DNA from: Sphingomonadales bacterium
Lineage (GTDB): Bacteria > Pseudomonadota > Alphaproteobacteria > Sphingomonadales > Sphingomonadaceae
Direction of reading: 5' to 3'
NCBI GenBank assembly: GCA_016714795.1
Contig: JADKCA010000003.1
Location: forward strand, 1 to 64,000
DNA: 64,000 nucleotides
The translations under genes were made by a program, and so were the position numbers. Positions 15,444 through 24,672 of this stretch are shown here, one piece after another (the stretch's first letter is position 1; each line of letters begins with the position of its first letter). The notes under the pieces were generated by a model. The model saw only the letters and a list, made by a program, of their open reading frames with translations, searched no databases and was not told the origin of the DNA.

Positions 15444-17351
15444 TTATCCCGCTTTGGCCGGGCTCACCCAGATCGGAGAGGAGTAGGCCCGTTCCTGCGC
15501 CTTGCTTTGCACATCGGGAGAGAGCTTCATCTTGAAGCGCACAGCGTCAAAAGCCACCCAGCGCGGGGTGGGGATTTCCAGCACGCGCACATAGTAGAAA
15601 GCCCGCTGAGACGGCGCATATTCAGGATCACGCCAGACTGTGCGCAGTTCTGGCGCACCGATGCTGTTCTTGTAGGTCGCGGTTGCCAGATCTACCGTAT
15701 CTCCCACCGGCGTGAGCTTGCCACCGGAAAGCTTGCGCGTTTCCGGGCTGCTCCAGACGACATCGAACACCTTTTCATGGGCTTTGCCGCTGGCATCGGT
15801 CCAGCCCTTGACCATCTGGACGCGGTCCAGATTGGCCCCCATCGGGTCTTTCAGGGCAGAGATGACGAAGCTGGGCGTGCCCTTGCCTGAGGGTGCGAGT
15901 TCGCCGCCCATCGGCACGCCTTGGGTATAGCCTGCCTTCACCCAGTCAGACTTGAAGATGTCTGCCACAAAGTCCCATCCGGCAAACAGCCGCACCGTCA
16001 TGCGCGGTCCTGTGGTGGCATAGACTTCGCGCCGCAACAGCGCGTCGAAGATCGCTTCCCGCGTATTGGCCTTCGCCCAGACACCGGCATAGCCGCCCGC
16101 CAGATAATGCCAACCGAAACGGCCTTCGCGAGAACCCAGATTTTGCGCCAGATTGGCCCGCTCTGCACTGGGCTCATTGCCGCTATGTTTGCCGAAAAAG
16201 TTGTTTTCATCTGCCGTGGCCAGCGCTGTGTGGCTGTCGGTCGATCCGATCATGCCCAGCTTATAGGGGTTCACGCCGGTCTGATCCTCGATCATCAGCC
16301 CGCGCTTTAGCGCTTCGCGCACATAGTCACCCGCCAGCATATCGGGCGTCTTCTTGCCCTCCATGGTGAGGTTGCCCAACTCCCATCCGGCATCGCCAAA
16401 ATTCGCAAACTCGTCATTGGGGGAGAGGAAGGGATGGCTTTCGCTGTCCCCTTTAATCTGCGTGGCTTCAACAACCGGTTCATGCGCGGCACGCCTGCGG
16501 GCATAGTCTGCCGTCATCGCGCCACCGCCCGGCCCCGTCATCTGGAACATCAGCCCGTTGGACAGGTTGGAATTGTGCGGAATGGCGAGCATCCGCCCGC
16601 CGGTTTGCTTCTCATAGCCATCCATATAGTCCCACAACTGATCGGGCGTGGTGCCGACCAGCGAGTTATAGGGGATGACCTGATCTGCGCGGTCCTTGCC
16701 ATCGCGGAACATGACGACGCGGTGGAGATTGTCGCCCTTGCGCATCAGCGTATATTCAAAGCCGTTGAACGCAGTGAATGTGCCGGGATCATTGTACCGC
16801 TCCGTGATCTTCGTGTGCGCAGTCCACACGTCCTGATTGCGCTTTTCTGACGCCTTCGGGTCCATCATGTCTTTGGGCAATGTACGGGTCGAGAAGCGGT
16901 CGATCAGTTCGGATGCGACCTTCATCGACTCTTTCGGCCCTTTCTGAAGCTCATCATGCCAGCGTTGCAGCGTGGGATCGCGCAACAGCAGGCGTGGAGC
17001 ATCATGAATAGCTTTCAGTGCGGCGAGTCCGTCCGAATGGTCGGCGATCACCAGAAAGTCGAGCGGACGATCCAGCTTGGCCTTGAGGCCGGTGGTGGAC
17101 GTGACTTCCTCCCCGCGCGCGAACCGCAGCGCCTCTTCCGGCCCAAGCCGCACACCGAATCCGAATGCGTCGGACGAGTTGGAGGTGTGAAGATGAGTGT
17201 CGCCCCAGAAGACCCGCTCTGGATAGGCGGTTTCTTTTACCTCGGCTTTTTTCCCGCCGAACAGTCCACCGCCCTGGTCTCCGCATCCGGCCAAAGCCAA
17301 TGCCAGCACCGCGCAGCCTGCCAGCGCCAATTTACGTCCTGTCTGTTTCAT
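15444..17351 (-). CDS. DUF3604 lipoprotein (PHP-like)
   Basis: A 635-residue exported protein. The N-terminus is a lipoprotein signal with lipobox LAGC (Cys23). VFWGDTHLHTSNSSDAF and DFLVIADHSDGL are metal-binding motifs of the PHP fold, followed by IPHNSNLSNG and GMIGSTDSHT, as in the DUF3604 family. A hydrolase acting in the periplasm or on the cell surface is inferred; no substrate is established. GGAGG lies eight bases before the ATG at 17351. The strand and a 73-base gap separate it from the phosphatase gene. Confidence 0.85.
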   Translation of the reverse strand: MKQTGRKLALAGCAVLALALAGCGDQGGGLFGGKKAEVKETAYPERVFWGDTHLHTSNSSDAFGFGVRLGPEEALRFARGEEVTSTTGLKAKLDRPLDFLVIADHSDGLAALKAIHDAPRLLLRDPTLQRWHDELQKGPKESMKVASELIDRFSTRTLPKDMMDPKASEKRNQDVWTAHTKITERYNDPGTFTAFNGFEYTLMRKGDNLHRVVMFRDGKDRADQVIPYNSLVGTTPDQLWDYMDGYEKQTGGRMLAIPHNSNLSNGLMFQMTGPGGGAMTADYARRRAAHEPVVEATQIKGDSESHPFLSPNDEFANFGDAGWELGNLTMEGKKTPDMLAGDYVREALKRGLMIEDQTGVNPYKLGMIGSTDSHTALATADENNFFGKHSGNEPSAERANLAQNLGSREGRFGWHYLAGGYAGVWAKANTREAIFDALLRREVYATTGPRMTVRLFAGWDFVADIFKSDWVKAGYTQGVPMGGELAPSGKGTPSFVISALKDPMGANLDRVQMVKGWTDASGKAHEKVFDVVWSSPETRKLSGGKLTPVGDTVDLATATYKNSIGAPELRTVWRDPEYAPSQRAFYYVRVLEIPTPRWVAFDAVRFKMKLSPDVQSKAQERAYSSPIWVSPAKAG

Positions 17352-17425
17352 TCTCAAATCCTCCCCGCCTCTTCAGTTGCTCTGCCCACTAATTAGCGTT
17401 GCATTATGAAACCGGCAAGCCAGCC

Positions 17426-17890
17426 TCAATGGGACTTGAGCGCGGCAGCCAGCGCGGTAACGCCTTCCAGAACCTCCGCCCAGCAGCGTTCAAAATCCGC
17501 AGCGCGCCCTGCCCAGGGGTCATCAATCTCTTGCCCTGCCCGCCCCGGCGCATGATCGAGCAACAAAGACAGGTGCGCGCCATGACCCGCTGGAGCCATG
17601 TCAGCAATGGCCTTCAGATTGGCGCGATCCATGCCGATGATATGCGTGAATCGCGCAAAATCTTCGGACCGCAAAGGCCGGGCACGCTGACTGGAGATAT
17701 TCACCCCATGCTTGCGCGCAACAGCAATGCTCCGCCTGTCCGGCGCCTTGCCCTCATGCCAGTCCCGCGTGGCGGCAGAGTCCGCATCGGCATCCAGCCC
17801 GATCAGCGCAGCTTCGCGCCGGAATGCGCCTTCAGCCAGCGGGGAGCGGCAGATATTACCCAGACACACAAACACCACATGGGGCTTCAT
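17426..17890 (-). CDS. Low-molecular-weight protein-tyrosine phosphatase
   Basis: A 154-residue phosphatase of the LMW-PTP family. The P-loop is VCLGNICRSP, with nucleophile Cys9 and Arg15 in CX5R form, and the general acid is Asp124 in DDPW. Such enzymes dephosphorylate tyrosine kinases of polysaccharide export or act on arsenate; there are no exopolysaccharide genes nearby to suggest a partner. The start MKPHVVFVCLG at 17890 gives the standard length; a frame 20 codons longer is unlikely. Confidence 0.92.
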   Translation of the reverse strand: MKPHVVFVCLGNICRSPLAEGAFRREAALIGLDADADSAATRDWHEGKAPDRRSIAVARKHGVNISSQRARPLRSEDFARFTHIIGMDRANLKAIADMAPAGHGAHLSLLLDHAPGRAGQEIDDPWAGRAADFERCWAEVLEGVTALAAALKSH

Positions 17891-17966
17891 CACTGCGCTT
17901 TCCCTTGCCAACAAGGCGGCCTCTGATAACGATGACAGCCGAAGTGACAAGCTAGAGGAGCAAATG

Positions 17967-19544
17967 ATGGCGGATTTGGACCAAAGTCAGGATACACCGC
18001 CACCTGCCCTCACCCATGCCTCCCCTTATGCCTGGTATGTGCTGGGTGTTCTGGTGCTGGTTTACGTCCTCAATTTCATCGATCGATCAATCCTTTCGAT
18101 CCTGGCCAACGACATCAAGGCGGATCTGGACCTCACCGATTCCGATCTCGGTTTTCTGTATGGCACGGCCTTTGGCGTCTTTTATTCGCTGTTCGGCATT
18201 CCGCTGGGGCGGCTGGCTGATGGCTGGAACCGCACGCGCCTGCTCACCTTCGGGCTATCGCTCTGGTCGATCATGACGGCGGTCTCCGGCTTTGCGAAGA
18301 CCGGCGGCCAGCTTGCCCTGGCGCGGATCGGGGTTGGCATTGGCGAGGCGACGGCCAGCCCTTCGGCCTATTCGCTCCTGTCTGACTGGTTTCCCAAATC
18401 GAAACGCGCCACCGCGCTCTCCATCTACTCGTCAGGCCTGTTCATTGGCGGCGCGATTTCACTGATGATCGGCGGCGAAGTGGTGGAGCGCTGGAATCGC
18501 GCTTATCCGTCAGGGACCGCCCCGATGGGGCTGGCCGGATGGCAGGCGGCGTTCCTTGCTGTGGGCATTCCCGGCCTGTTGCTCGCTCTCTGGGTTTCCA
18601 CCCTGCGAGAGCCGGTGCGCGGTCAGGCTGATGGCATCATCACCCAGCCTTCTGCCACGCCGTTCAAGGATTTTCTGGCCGAACTCATGACCATATTGCC
18701 GCCGCTGACGCTGATCGGTGCCGCACGGCGCGGATCGGGCGCGCTCATCGCCAATCTGGCGGGCGCTGCGGCGATCGGCAGCGCGGCATGGGCAATGATC
18801 GCTTATACCGGAGACATGGCGCAATGGATCGCCATCGGCATGGGCGTCTATTCGGTCTTTTCATGGGCAAGCGCGCTCAAATCGCGGGATCTGCCCACCT
18901 TCCGCCTGATCTGGGGTACACCGGCCTTTCTGTGCACGTCGCTCGGCTATGGTCTCGTCTCTTTCCAGTCCTACTCCACCGGCTTCTGGGCCGCACCTTA
19001 TGCAGAGCGCGTGCTGGGTGCGACCAAGACCGAGGCCGGGCTGTGGTTGGGCGGGCCGGGTGCGGTTTCGGGCTTTCTGGGCGTGGTGCTGGGCGGCATG
19101 CTGGCAGACAGGCTGCGCAAGAAGAATCCGTCCGGGCGAATTCTGGTCATCCTCGTGCCGCCACTTCTCTCTGTCATCCCCTTCATCATGGCGATGCAGA
19201 CACAGAGTGCACCGGTCTTCTATACGCTGATCTTCATCGCTTCGATCTTCACGAGCGCGGCGCTGGGCGGCACGGCCGCCACCACGCAGGATCTGGTTCT
19301 CCCCCGGATGCGTGGTGCGGCGACGGCAACCTTCTTCCTTGGCACCACTTTGGTGGGCCTGTCTCTGGGGCCATATATGGCAGGGCTTGTGTCCAAGACG
19401 ACGGGCGATCTGGCCACGGGGATGCTCTCTGTGCTGGCGGTGGCTCCGATCTCGCTGGTGCTGCTGCTGGTGGCGTACCGGACGCTGCCCGAAGCGGAAG
19501 CCACGCTGGTGGAGCGTGCAAGGGCGGCCGGCGAGGCGGTTTGA
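17967..19544 (+). CDS. MFS transporter, spinster-like
   Basis: A 525-residue major facilitator with about 12 membrane helices. The N-terminal LNFIDRSILSILANDIKADL and the loop 2-3 motif A GRLADGWNRTRLL are typical of the spinster-like group common in sphingomonads, often next to TonB-dependent receptors as here. GAGGAG stands six bases before the second of two adjacent ATGs (17967). A central loop near residues 225-260 is longer than usual. Substrate unknown; coupling with the receptor on the other strand is inferred from recurrent neighbourhood in related bacteria. Confidence 0.88.
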   Translation: MADLDQSQDTPPPALTHASPYAWYVLGVLVLVYVLNFIDRSILSILANDIKADLDLTDSDLGFLYGTAFGVFYSLFGIPLGRLADGWNRTRLLTFGLSLWSIMTAVSGFAKTGGQLALARIGVGIGEATASPSAYSLLSDWFPKSKRATALSIYSSGLFIGGAISLMIGGEVVERWNRAYPSGTAPMGLAGWQAAFLAVGIPGLLLALWVSTLREPVRGQADGIITQPSATPFKDFLAELMTILPPLTLIGAARRGSGALIANLAGAAAIGSAAWAMIAYTGDMAQWIAIGMGVYSVFSWASALKSRDLPTFRLIWGTPAFLCTSLGYGLVSFQSYSTGFWAAPYAERVLGATKTEAGLWLGGPGAVSGFLGVVLGGMLADRLRKKNPSGRILVILVPPLLSVIPFIMAMQTQSAPVFYTLIFIASIFTSAALGGTAATTQDLVLPRMRGAATATFFLGTTLVGLSLGPYMAGLVSKTTGDLATGMLSVLAVAPISLVLLLVAYRTLPEAEATLVERARAAGEAV

Positions 19545-19683
19545 ACAGATACGCCGCGATTGTCTCATGGCGCGCCTGCGATGATGTTGGCGCGTCAATA
19601 GAATGTCATCTCGCTCCGGGATTTCCATAGCTTCGCAGAGTGCCGACTGCCCCGGAACACGTCGCCATGCTCCTCCCAAACGA

Positions 19684-19711
19684 AAATGGCGGACCCGAAG
19701 GCCCGCCATTT
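19684..19711 (-). terminator. Rho-independent terminator of the TonB-dependent receptor gene
   Basis: AAATGGCGG (19684-19692) and CCGCCATTT (19703-19711) form a 9-bp stem with a 10-base loop. Read on the minus strand the stem ends in TTTTCG, just after the receptor's stop. It may also stop transcripts of the convergent MFS gene. Confidence 0.65.
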
Positions 19712-19735
19712 CCTGTCTCGAACTGATCGGTCAGA

Positions 19736-22483
19736 TCAGAACTTGAACTTTGCCGTGACACCCCAGGTGCGCGGCTCGCCCAGGAAGGACGAAAAGAGCT
19801 GCGAGGAATAGGACGTCGCTGTGCCCAGTTCCTGCTGGTGCGCCAGCGAGCCCGAGCCGGCGGCCTGAAGCGGCGAGTTGATCGCCACCTGCTGGTAGTT
19901 CTGCTTGAACAGGTTCTGGACCCAGAATTCGAGCGCCCATTTCTGTTCCGCACCGCGAACGCCGATACGGCCATTGACCAGCGCATAGCCGTCCTGCACC
20001 TTTTCAGGCAGACGATCCGAACCCGTGTTGTGATCGGAGATCATGCGCGTGTCGAAATAGACCAGGCCAGACAGGCCGCTGTCGCCAATTGGCGGGGTCC
20101 AGCTGATCGAGCCGGTGACCGAATAGGTCGGCGCGAACGAGTTCGGGTTGCCCGGCAACTGGAACAGCTCGGGGGCCAGAGCCACCGCGCCATCCGATGT
20201 ACCGACCAGATCAGCCTTATACTTGGCCTTCAGGTAGGTGAAGCCCGCGCCAATGGCGAGGTTGCGCGCCGGATACAGCGTGGCTTCCGCTTCGACGCCC
20301 TTGGAGGTCACACCCGGCGTCACATCACCCGCAGCGCAGGTGCCCGTGGTGGCCGACCCATCTTCATCCGCGCCGCTGCCGCCGATCAGGGACGAACAGC
20401 CATTCACATTCTGAACCAGGAAGAACAGGCCGTTGAAGGTGTTGAGCTGGAAGTTTCTGAACTTCTGATAGAAAGCCGCGACGTTCAGGTTGAACTTGCG
20501 GCCATCATATTTGAAGCCCAATTCATAGGCGTCCACCTTTTCCGCGCCGAAGCGCAGATTGGCGACCTGCGCATTGCTGGCAGGCGCAGTCGGGTTACCC
20601 AGCGCCGAACGGTCGAGGTTGTAGCCGCCCGCCTTATAGCCCTTTGAATAGCTGCCATAGACCATGAGATCGTCGACCGGCTTGTAGGAGACAACCGCCG
20701 TTCCGGTGATTTCGCTGTCCTTGGTCGTATCCGCCAGATTCAGCGTGGAGAGCTGAGAGCTGGTATTGAACAGACAAGCGAACGTCGTCGTCGCGCCGAT
20801 CAGCGCCCGCGCCGTGGCGCTGGTGGCCCCGGCAGCAGCCGCACCGGCTGCCGTGCGCTGCGCGTCGCAACCCGGATTGACGACATTGAAGTTGCCGGTG
20901 ATCGACTTGCGCTCGTTCGTGTAGCGCGCGCCAACCGTCAGTGTCAGCCGGTCGGTGACATGGAACATGTTGTGCGTGAAGAACGCATAGTTGCGGCTCT
21001 TATGGTCAAAGCGCGAATTGGCGCTGGTGACCGGTGCCAGCGAACCCAGACGCTCCATCGCGGCAATCAGCTGCGACCCGTCGGTGCCGCCAGCGGCATT
21101 GGCCCCGCCAAACGCACCCAGCACAGTCGCACGACCGACAGCGCTCAGGCAGCCATCGCCATCCCGATCCGGATCACGCAGCGCGGCGGACGCGCTGACC
21201 GAGGCCGCCACGCGGCAGGCGAGGAACTGGCCATAATCGGCACCGAACTGAAGATTGTCAGCCAGCGCCAGCTTTTCGTTGGAGTAATAGCCGCCAACCA
21301 GCCAGTCGAGCTTGTCAGCAAAAGCGGAGCCCTGAAGGCGCAGCTCTTGCGTGAAATTCTTGAACTGGCGGAAGCTGCTGCCGTCATCGTTGCGATACAG
21401 CATGTCGAGCGTCGAATAGTCGACGTCACCGGCCTGGCTGGACTTGTAGTTGCGATAGGCCGTGATGGATGTCAGCTTCGCGGCACCCAGATCCCAGTTG
21501 AGCTCACCCGAAATGCCGTAATCGCGCATATGTCCGGCCAGCGTCTGGCCCGGCGTGATCGAGACTTCGCGCGCATAGGCGTTGGTATCAACACGACCGC
21601 CCATGCTGCGGATGATGTCCACCACGCGGTTGTTGCCACGGATCGCATAGTCACCCGGCGCACCCGGCGTCGGATCAAAGGTTTCATTGACCGAGTAGTA
21701 GTGGCCCGAACAGCAGGATTCGTCGCGATTGGTGTAATCGGCGATGACGCGGAAATCGATTGTGTCGGTCGGCTTGAAGAGCAGCTGGCCCTTCACGAAA
21801 TAGCGGTCACGATCATTGGTGCGTGCGCCAGTATCGACGCCGGTCGGGCTGACCAGCTTCACAAAGCCGTCACGCTTGGCAAACACGCCTTCGAGGCGCG
21901 CGGCAATCGTGTCAGAAATCGGACCGGTGACAGCCGCCTGAAGGCGCAGGCCATCATAGTTGCCATAGGTCGCTTCGCCATTGGCACCAAAATCAAAGCT
22001 GGGCTTCTTGCTGATGACATGGATCAGACCGGCAGACGCGTTGCGGCCGAACAGCGTGCCCTGCGGGCCGCGCAGCACTTCAACGCGCTCCACTTCACCC
22101 AGTTCGTTGAGGCCGACGCCCGAACGCGAGCGATAGACACCGTCGATAAACACGGCGACCGAGCTTTCAAGGCCGGGGTTGTCACCCACGGTACCGATGC
22201 CGCGAATACGGGCCGAGCCGTTCGCTTCGGTGCCGGTGGAAGAGACCATCAGCGACGGCGCAAGCTGGGTGAGCTGACGGATGTCGGAAGCGCCCGAGTT
22301 CTTCATCAGGTCGCCGCCCACGGCAGATACGGCCAGCGGAATGTCTGCAACGGACTCTTCGCGGCGCGTTGCGGTGACGATGATTTCGCCAGTATCGGCT
22401 TCTTCGCCAGTGCTTTGCTGTGACCAGGCCGGCGTGGCAAATGCGCTCGCGGCGACAGACAGCATCAAAATTGTTTTCTTCAT
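19736..22483 (-). CDS. TonB-dependent receptor
   Basis: A 915-residue outer-membrane receptor. The signal peptide ends near TPAWSQ (residue 22), the TonB box is GEIIVTATR (32-40), and the plug shows IRGIGTVGDNPG and RVEVLRGPQGTLFGRNA. The rest is the 22-strand barrel, ending in the C-terminal aromatic KFKF. The sequence resembles the broad sphingomonad group taking up aromatic or carbohydrate compounds, but a siderophore or other ligand is equally possible. GAGGAGAGG lies upstream of the ATG at 22483. No STN signalling domain is present, so it should not control a sigma factor. Confidence 0.93.
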   Translation of the reverse strand: MKKTILMLSVAASAFATPAWSQQSTGEEADTGEIIVTATRREESVADIPLAVSAVGGDLMKNSGASDIRQLTQLAPSLMVSSTGTEANGSARIRGIGTVGDNPGLESSVAVFIDGVYRSRSGVGLNELGEVERVEVLRGPQGTLFGRNASAGLIHVISKKPSFDFGANGEATYGNYDGLRLQAAVTGPISDTIAARLEGVFAKRDGFVKLVSPTGVDTGARTNDRDRYFVKGQLLFKPTDTIDFRVIADYTNRDESCCSGHYYSVNETFDPTPGAPGDYAIRGNNRVVDIIRSMGGRVDTNAYAREVSITPGQTLAGHMRDYGISGELNWDLGAAKLTSITAYRNYKSSQAGDVDYSTLDMLYRNDDGSSFRQFKNFTQELRLQGSAFADKLDWLVGGYYSNEKLALADNLQFGADYGQFLACRVAASVSASAALRDPDRDGDGCLSAVGRATVLGAFGGANAAGGTDGSQLIAAMERLGSLAPVTSANSRFDHKSRNYAFFTHNMFHVTDRLTLTVGARYTNERKSITGNFNVVNPGCDAQRTAAGAAAAGATSATARALIGATTTFACLFNTSSQLSTLNLADTTKDSEITGTAVVSYKPVDDLMVYGSYSKGYKAGGYNLDRSALGNPTAPASNAQVANLRFGAEKVDAYELGFKYDGRKFNLNVAAFYQKFRNFQLNTFNGLFFLVQNVNGCSSLIGGSGADEDGSATTGTCAAGDVTPGVTSKGVEAEATLYPARNLAIGAGFTYLKAKYKADLVGTSDGAVALAPELFQLPGNPNSFAPTYSVTGSISWTPPIGDSGLSGLVYFDTRMISDHNTGSDRLPEKVQDGYALVNGRIGVRGAEQKWALEFWVQNLFKQNYQQVAINSPLQAAGSGSLAHQQELGTATSYSSQLFSSFLGEPRTWGVTAKFKF

Positions 22484-22628
22484 GGGAAGCCTCTCCTCAT
22501 ACTTCGGAACGTCGGGCTTCTACCATTCTTCATGGTTGGTTCCAGCCACGGCATGGCGCTTCAAGCCGATTTCCATGGGCATGAGACAAATTTGCAACAG
22601 GCCGCCTATTCAAGCCATTTTCGAGAAA

Positions 22629-23405
22629 TCAGGTGCGCAGCTTCCCCGCCATCGCCTTGGCCGCAGCCTGATAGGTTCGGCCGATGCGGACCTGTTCGCC
22701 GTCCACCAGCACCGCATGCCAAGCCCCGGCCCTGTCATGGCCAAAGCCCGTGATCCTGTCACGCCGGACAATGGTCGAGCGGTGCAGGCGGATGAAACGC
22801 GCCGGATCGAGCCGGGCCTCCAGCGCCGCAATCGTCTGGTGGAACAGGAAACTGCGCGCACCGACATGAAGCCGCATATAGTCCCGCTCTGCATCCACGC
22901 GATCAATGTCGCTCGCCGCAATGCGGACGAGCTCGGATTTATGCGGCACCCAGAAGTCCTCGGCATAAGCATTCGCCTGCTCGGGCAATGATGCGGACAT
23001 CAAAGGCGCCGCATCAGCACGTCCGGCCTGAACCCGCGCAACAGCCCTGGCAAGGCGGTCAGCCGCCACCGGCTTCAACAGATAGTCCGCCGCAGGCAGA
23101 TCGAACGCTTCGACGGCGAACGCATCAAAGGCTGTCACGAAGATGATCGCCGGACGCTTTCCGGCCATGGCGGCAATCTGATGGGCGAGGCTCATTCCGT
23201 TCATTTCGGGCATGGCAATATCGAGCAGGATCAGGTCTGGCCGCAACGCCTCCACCAGTTCACCCGCTGTTCGCCCGTTGGTGGCAGTACCCACCACGCT
23301 TACCCCGTCCAGAGACTGGCAAAGCGTCATCATCCGCTCGACCGCCAAGGGTTCGTCATCAACAATCAATGTCCGCAGTGCGGGGCTGGGCCGGTCATTC
23401 ATCAT
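22629..23405 (-). CDS. LytTR-type response regulator
   Basis: A 258-residue regulator. The receiver domain (residues 10-125) has the acidic pair DDE (16-18), phospho-acceptor Asp62 in LILLDIAMPEMNG and Lys111 in YLLKP. The LytTR DNA-binding domain (about 150-255) shows DFWVPHKSELVRI, DIDRVDAERDYMRLH and FIRLHRSTIVRRD. It binds direct repeats rather than palindromes. The gene overlaps its kinase by 8-11 bases, so the two are translationally coupled. The adjacent TonB-dependent receptor could be a target. Confidence 0.93.
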   Translation of the reverse strand: MMNDRPSPALRTLIVDDEPLAVERMMTLCQSLDGVSVVGTATNGRTAGELVEALRPDLILLDIAMPEMNGMSLAHQIAAMAGKRPAIIFVTAFDAFAVEAFDLPAADYLLKPVAADRLARAVARVQAGRADAAPLMSASLPEQANAYAEDFWVPHKSELVRIAASDIDRVDAERDYMRLHVGARSFLFHQTIAALEARLDPARFIRLHRSTIVRRDRITGFGHDRAGAWHAVLVDGEQVRIGRTYQAAAKAMAGKLRT

Positions 23406-24522
23406 CCTGCTCCGGCAGCAAAAGTGTCACGCAATAGCCGCGCGGCCCGGCGGGCTGGACCTCGATCGACGCCCGTTCGCCATAGCGCGCCATCAGCCGG
23501 TCCCGCACATTGGCGAGACCGATGCCTGCCCCGCTGCCATGGCCGGTTACAGTTGCCGAAGGTGCTGTGTCGCACACGGTCAGTTCCAGTTGGCCAGCCT
23601 GGCTCCTTGCGTGCACCGAGATGGTAACAGCCTGCGATGTGCGGGACACGCCATGCTTGATGGCGTTTTCGATCAACGGCTGAAGGATCATGCCGGGCAC
23701 CATCCGGTCCTGCAACGCATCAGGGATGTCGAATTCGGTCGTCAGGCGGTCCGAAAACCGGGTGCCCTCAATGTCGAGATAGAGGCGCTGGATGGCCAGT
23801 TCATCGCGCAGCGGCACATCGTCGGTCACGTCTCCGGCAAGCGACGCGCGGTAGAAGCTCGCCAGGCTCATGATGAAGGATTCCGCCTGTGCCTTGCGAT
23901 CGGCCATCACAAGCGCGCTCAGCGAATTGAGCGCGTTGAACAGGAAGTGCGGATTGACCTGATAGCGCAGCGCCCGCAATTCAGCGAGTTGCGCCGCCCG
24001 TCCGAATTCCGCGGCCTGCCGCTCTGCCCGCTGCACATCTCCGGCATAGCCCAACGCGATGTACATGCCGCACCACGCGATCAGGAAGAAATAGCGGCTC
24101 ATCGCCATTTCCAGCAATTGCGCCGCAAACCCGTCCGGACCGCCCGAATCCCGCACTTCCTTCAGATCGGCCAGCATGTTCTGGTCCATTTCGTAGAAGA
24201 CATAATAGTTGACCCACGCAATGGCATAGGCGGCCGGCACGGCAAAGATCGCCGCCAGCACGATGCGCACCCAAAGGGGTCTCCGGTCAAACGGCACCAT
24301 CCCCCGCCACAGCACAACCGTGATGACCATGCCCGCCGCCGTCACCAGCGCGCGCCGCCACGCCATTTCATCCTGACCCGGAAAATCGATGAGATGCGCC
24401 CGCAGCGTCACCAATATGGCGTAAAACAGCCAGAAGCCGAAGATGGTCGCCAAAATCGTCAGCGGTGAAACCGGCTTGGGGCCATCGGGCGTGGGCCGCA
24501 TCAGGGAGAAAGGCGTTGTCAT
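23395..24522 (-). CDS. LytS-type sensor histidine kinase
   Basis: A 375-residue membrane kinase. Four hydrophobic helices in the first 160 residues (for example ILATIFGFWLFYAILVTL and WVRIVLAAIFAVPAAYAIAW) form the sensor, and the kinase core has His192 in YQVNPHFLFNALNSL (the His_kinase/PF06580 phosphorylation site) and the ATPase G-box GSGAGIGLANVRDRL. It passes phosphate to the LytTR regulator downstream. The sensor has no known ligand domain. Start at 24522 is normal. Confidence 0.92.
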   Translation of the reverse strand: MTTPFSLMRPTPDGPKPVSPLTILATIFGFWLFYAILVTLRAHLIDFPGQDEMAWRRALVTAAGMVITVVLWRGMVPFDRRPLWVRIVLAAIFAVPAAYAIAWVNYYVFYEMDQNMLADLKEVRDSGGPDGFAAQLLEMAMSRYFFLIAWCGMYIALGYAGDVQRAERQAAEFGRAAQLAELRALRYQVNPHFLFNALNSLSALVMADRKAQAESFIMSLASFYRASLAGDVTDDVPLRDELAIQRLYLDIEGTRFSDRLTTEFDIPDALQDRMVPGMILQPLIENAIKHGVSRTSQAVTISVHARSQAGQLELTVCDTAPSATVTGHGSGAGIGLANVRDRLMARYGERASIEVQPAGPRGYCVTLLLPEQDDE

Positions 24523-24575
24523 GGCCGTGTCCTATCCCGGTCAGGTGCCCCAAGGCAAACGTTGGGCCGTTCCTT

Positions 24576-24605
24576 GTCGAACGATCCCGACGCCCCGTCG
24601 AACGA
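24576..24605. promoter_or_regulatory. Candidate LytTR operator (two 9-bp direct repeats, 21-bp period)
   Basis: GTCGAACGA occurs exactly at 24576-24584 and 24597-24605, that is with a 12-base spacer. LytTR proteins such as AgrA bind 9-bp direct repeats with this spacing, and the reverse complement TCGTTCGAC matches the AlgR box CCGTTCGTC at 7 of 9 bases. It lies 54-83 bases upstream of the kinase start and about 70 upstream of the divergent gene at 24673. Confidence 0.5.
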
Positions 24606-24672
24606 CCGGTTTACCCCCTGTTAACCATAAGGGGCTCATCATGCCATTTGAACCAGCATCAGGGGACTTGAT

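Noticed and set aside
20960..22423. A 487-codon open frame opposite the TonB-dependent receptor
   Set aside because: Antisense shadow; the receptor has signal peptide, TonB box and C-terminal signature.
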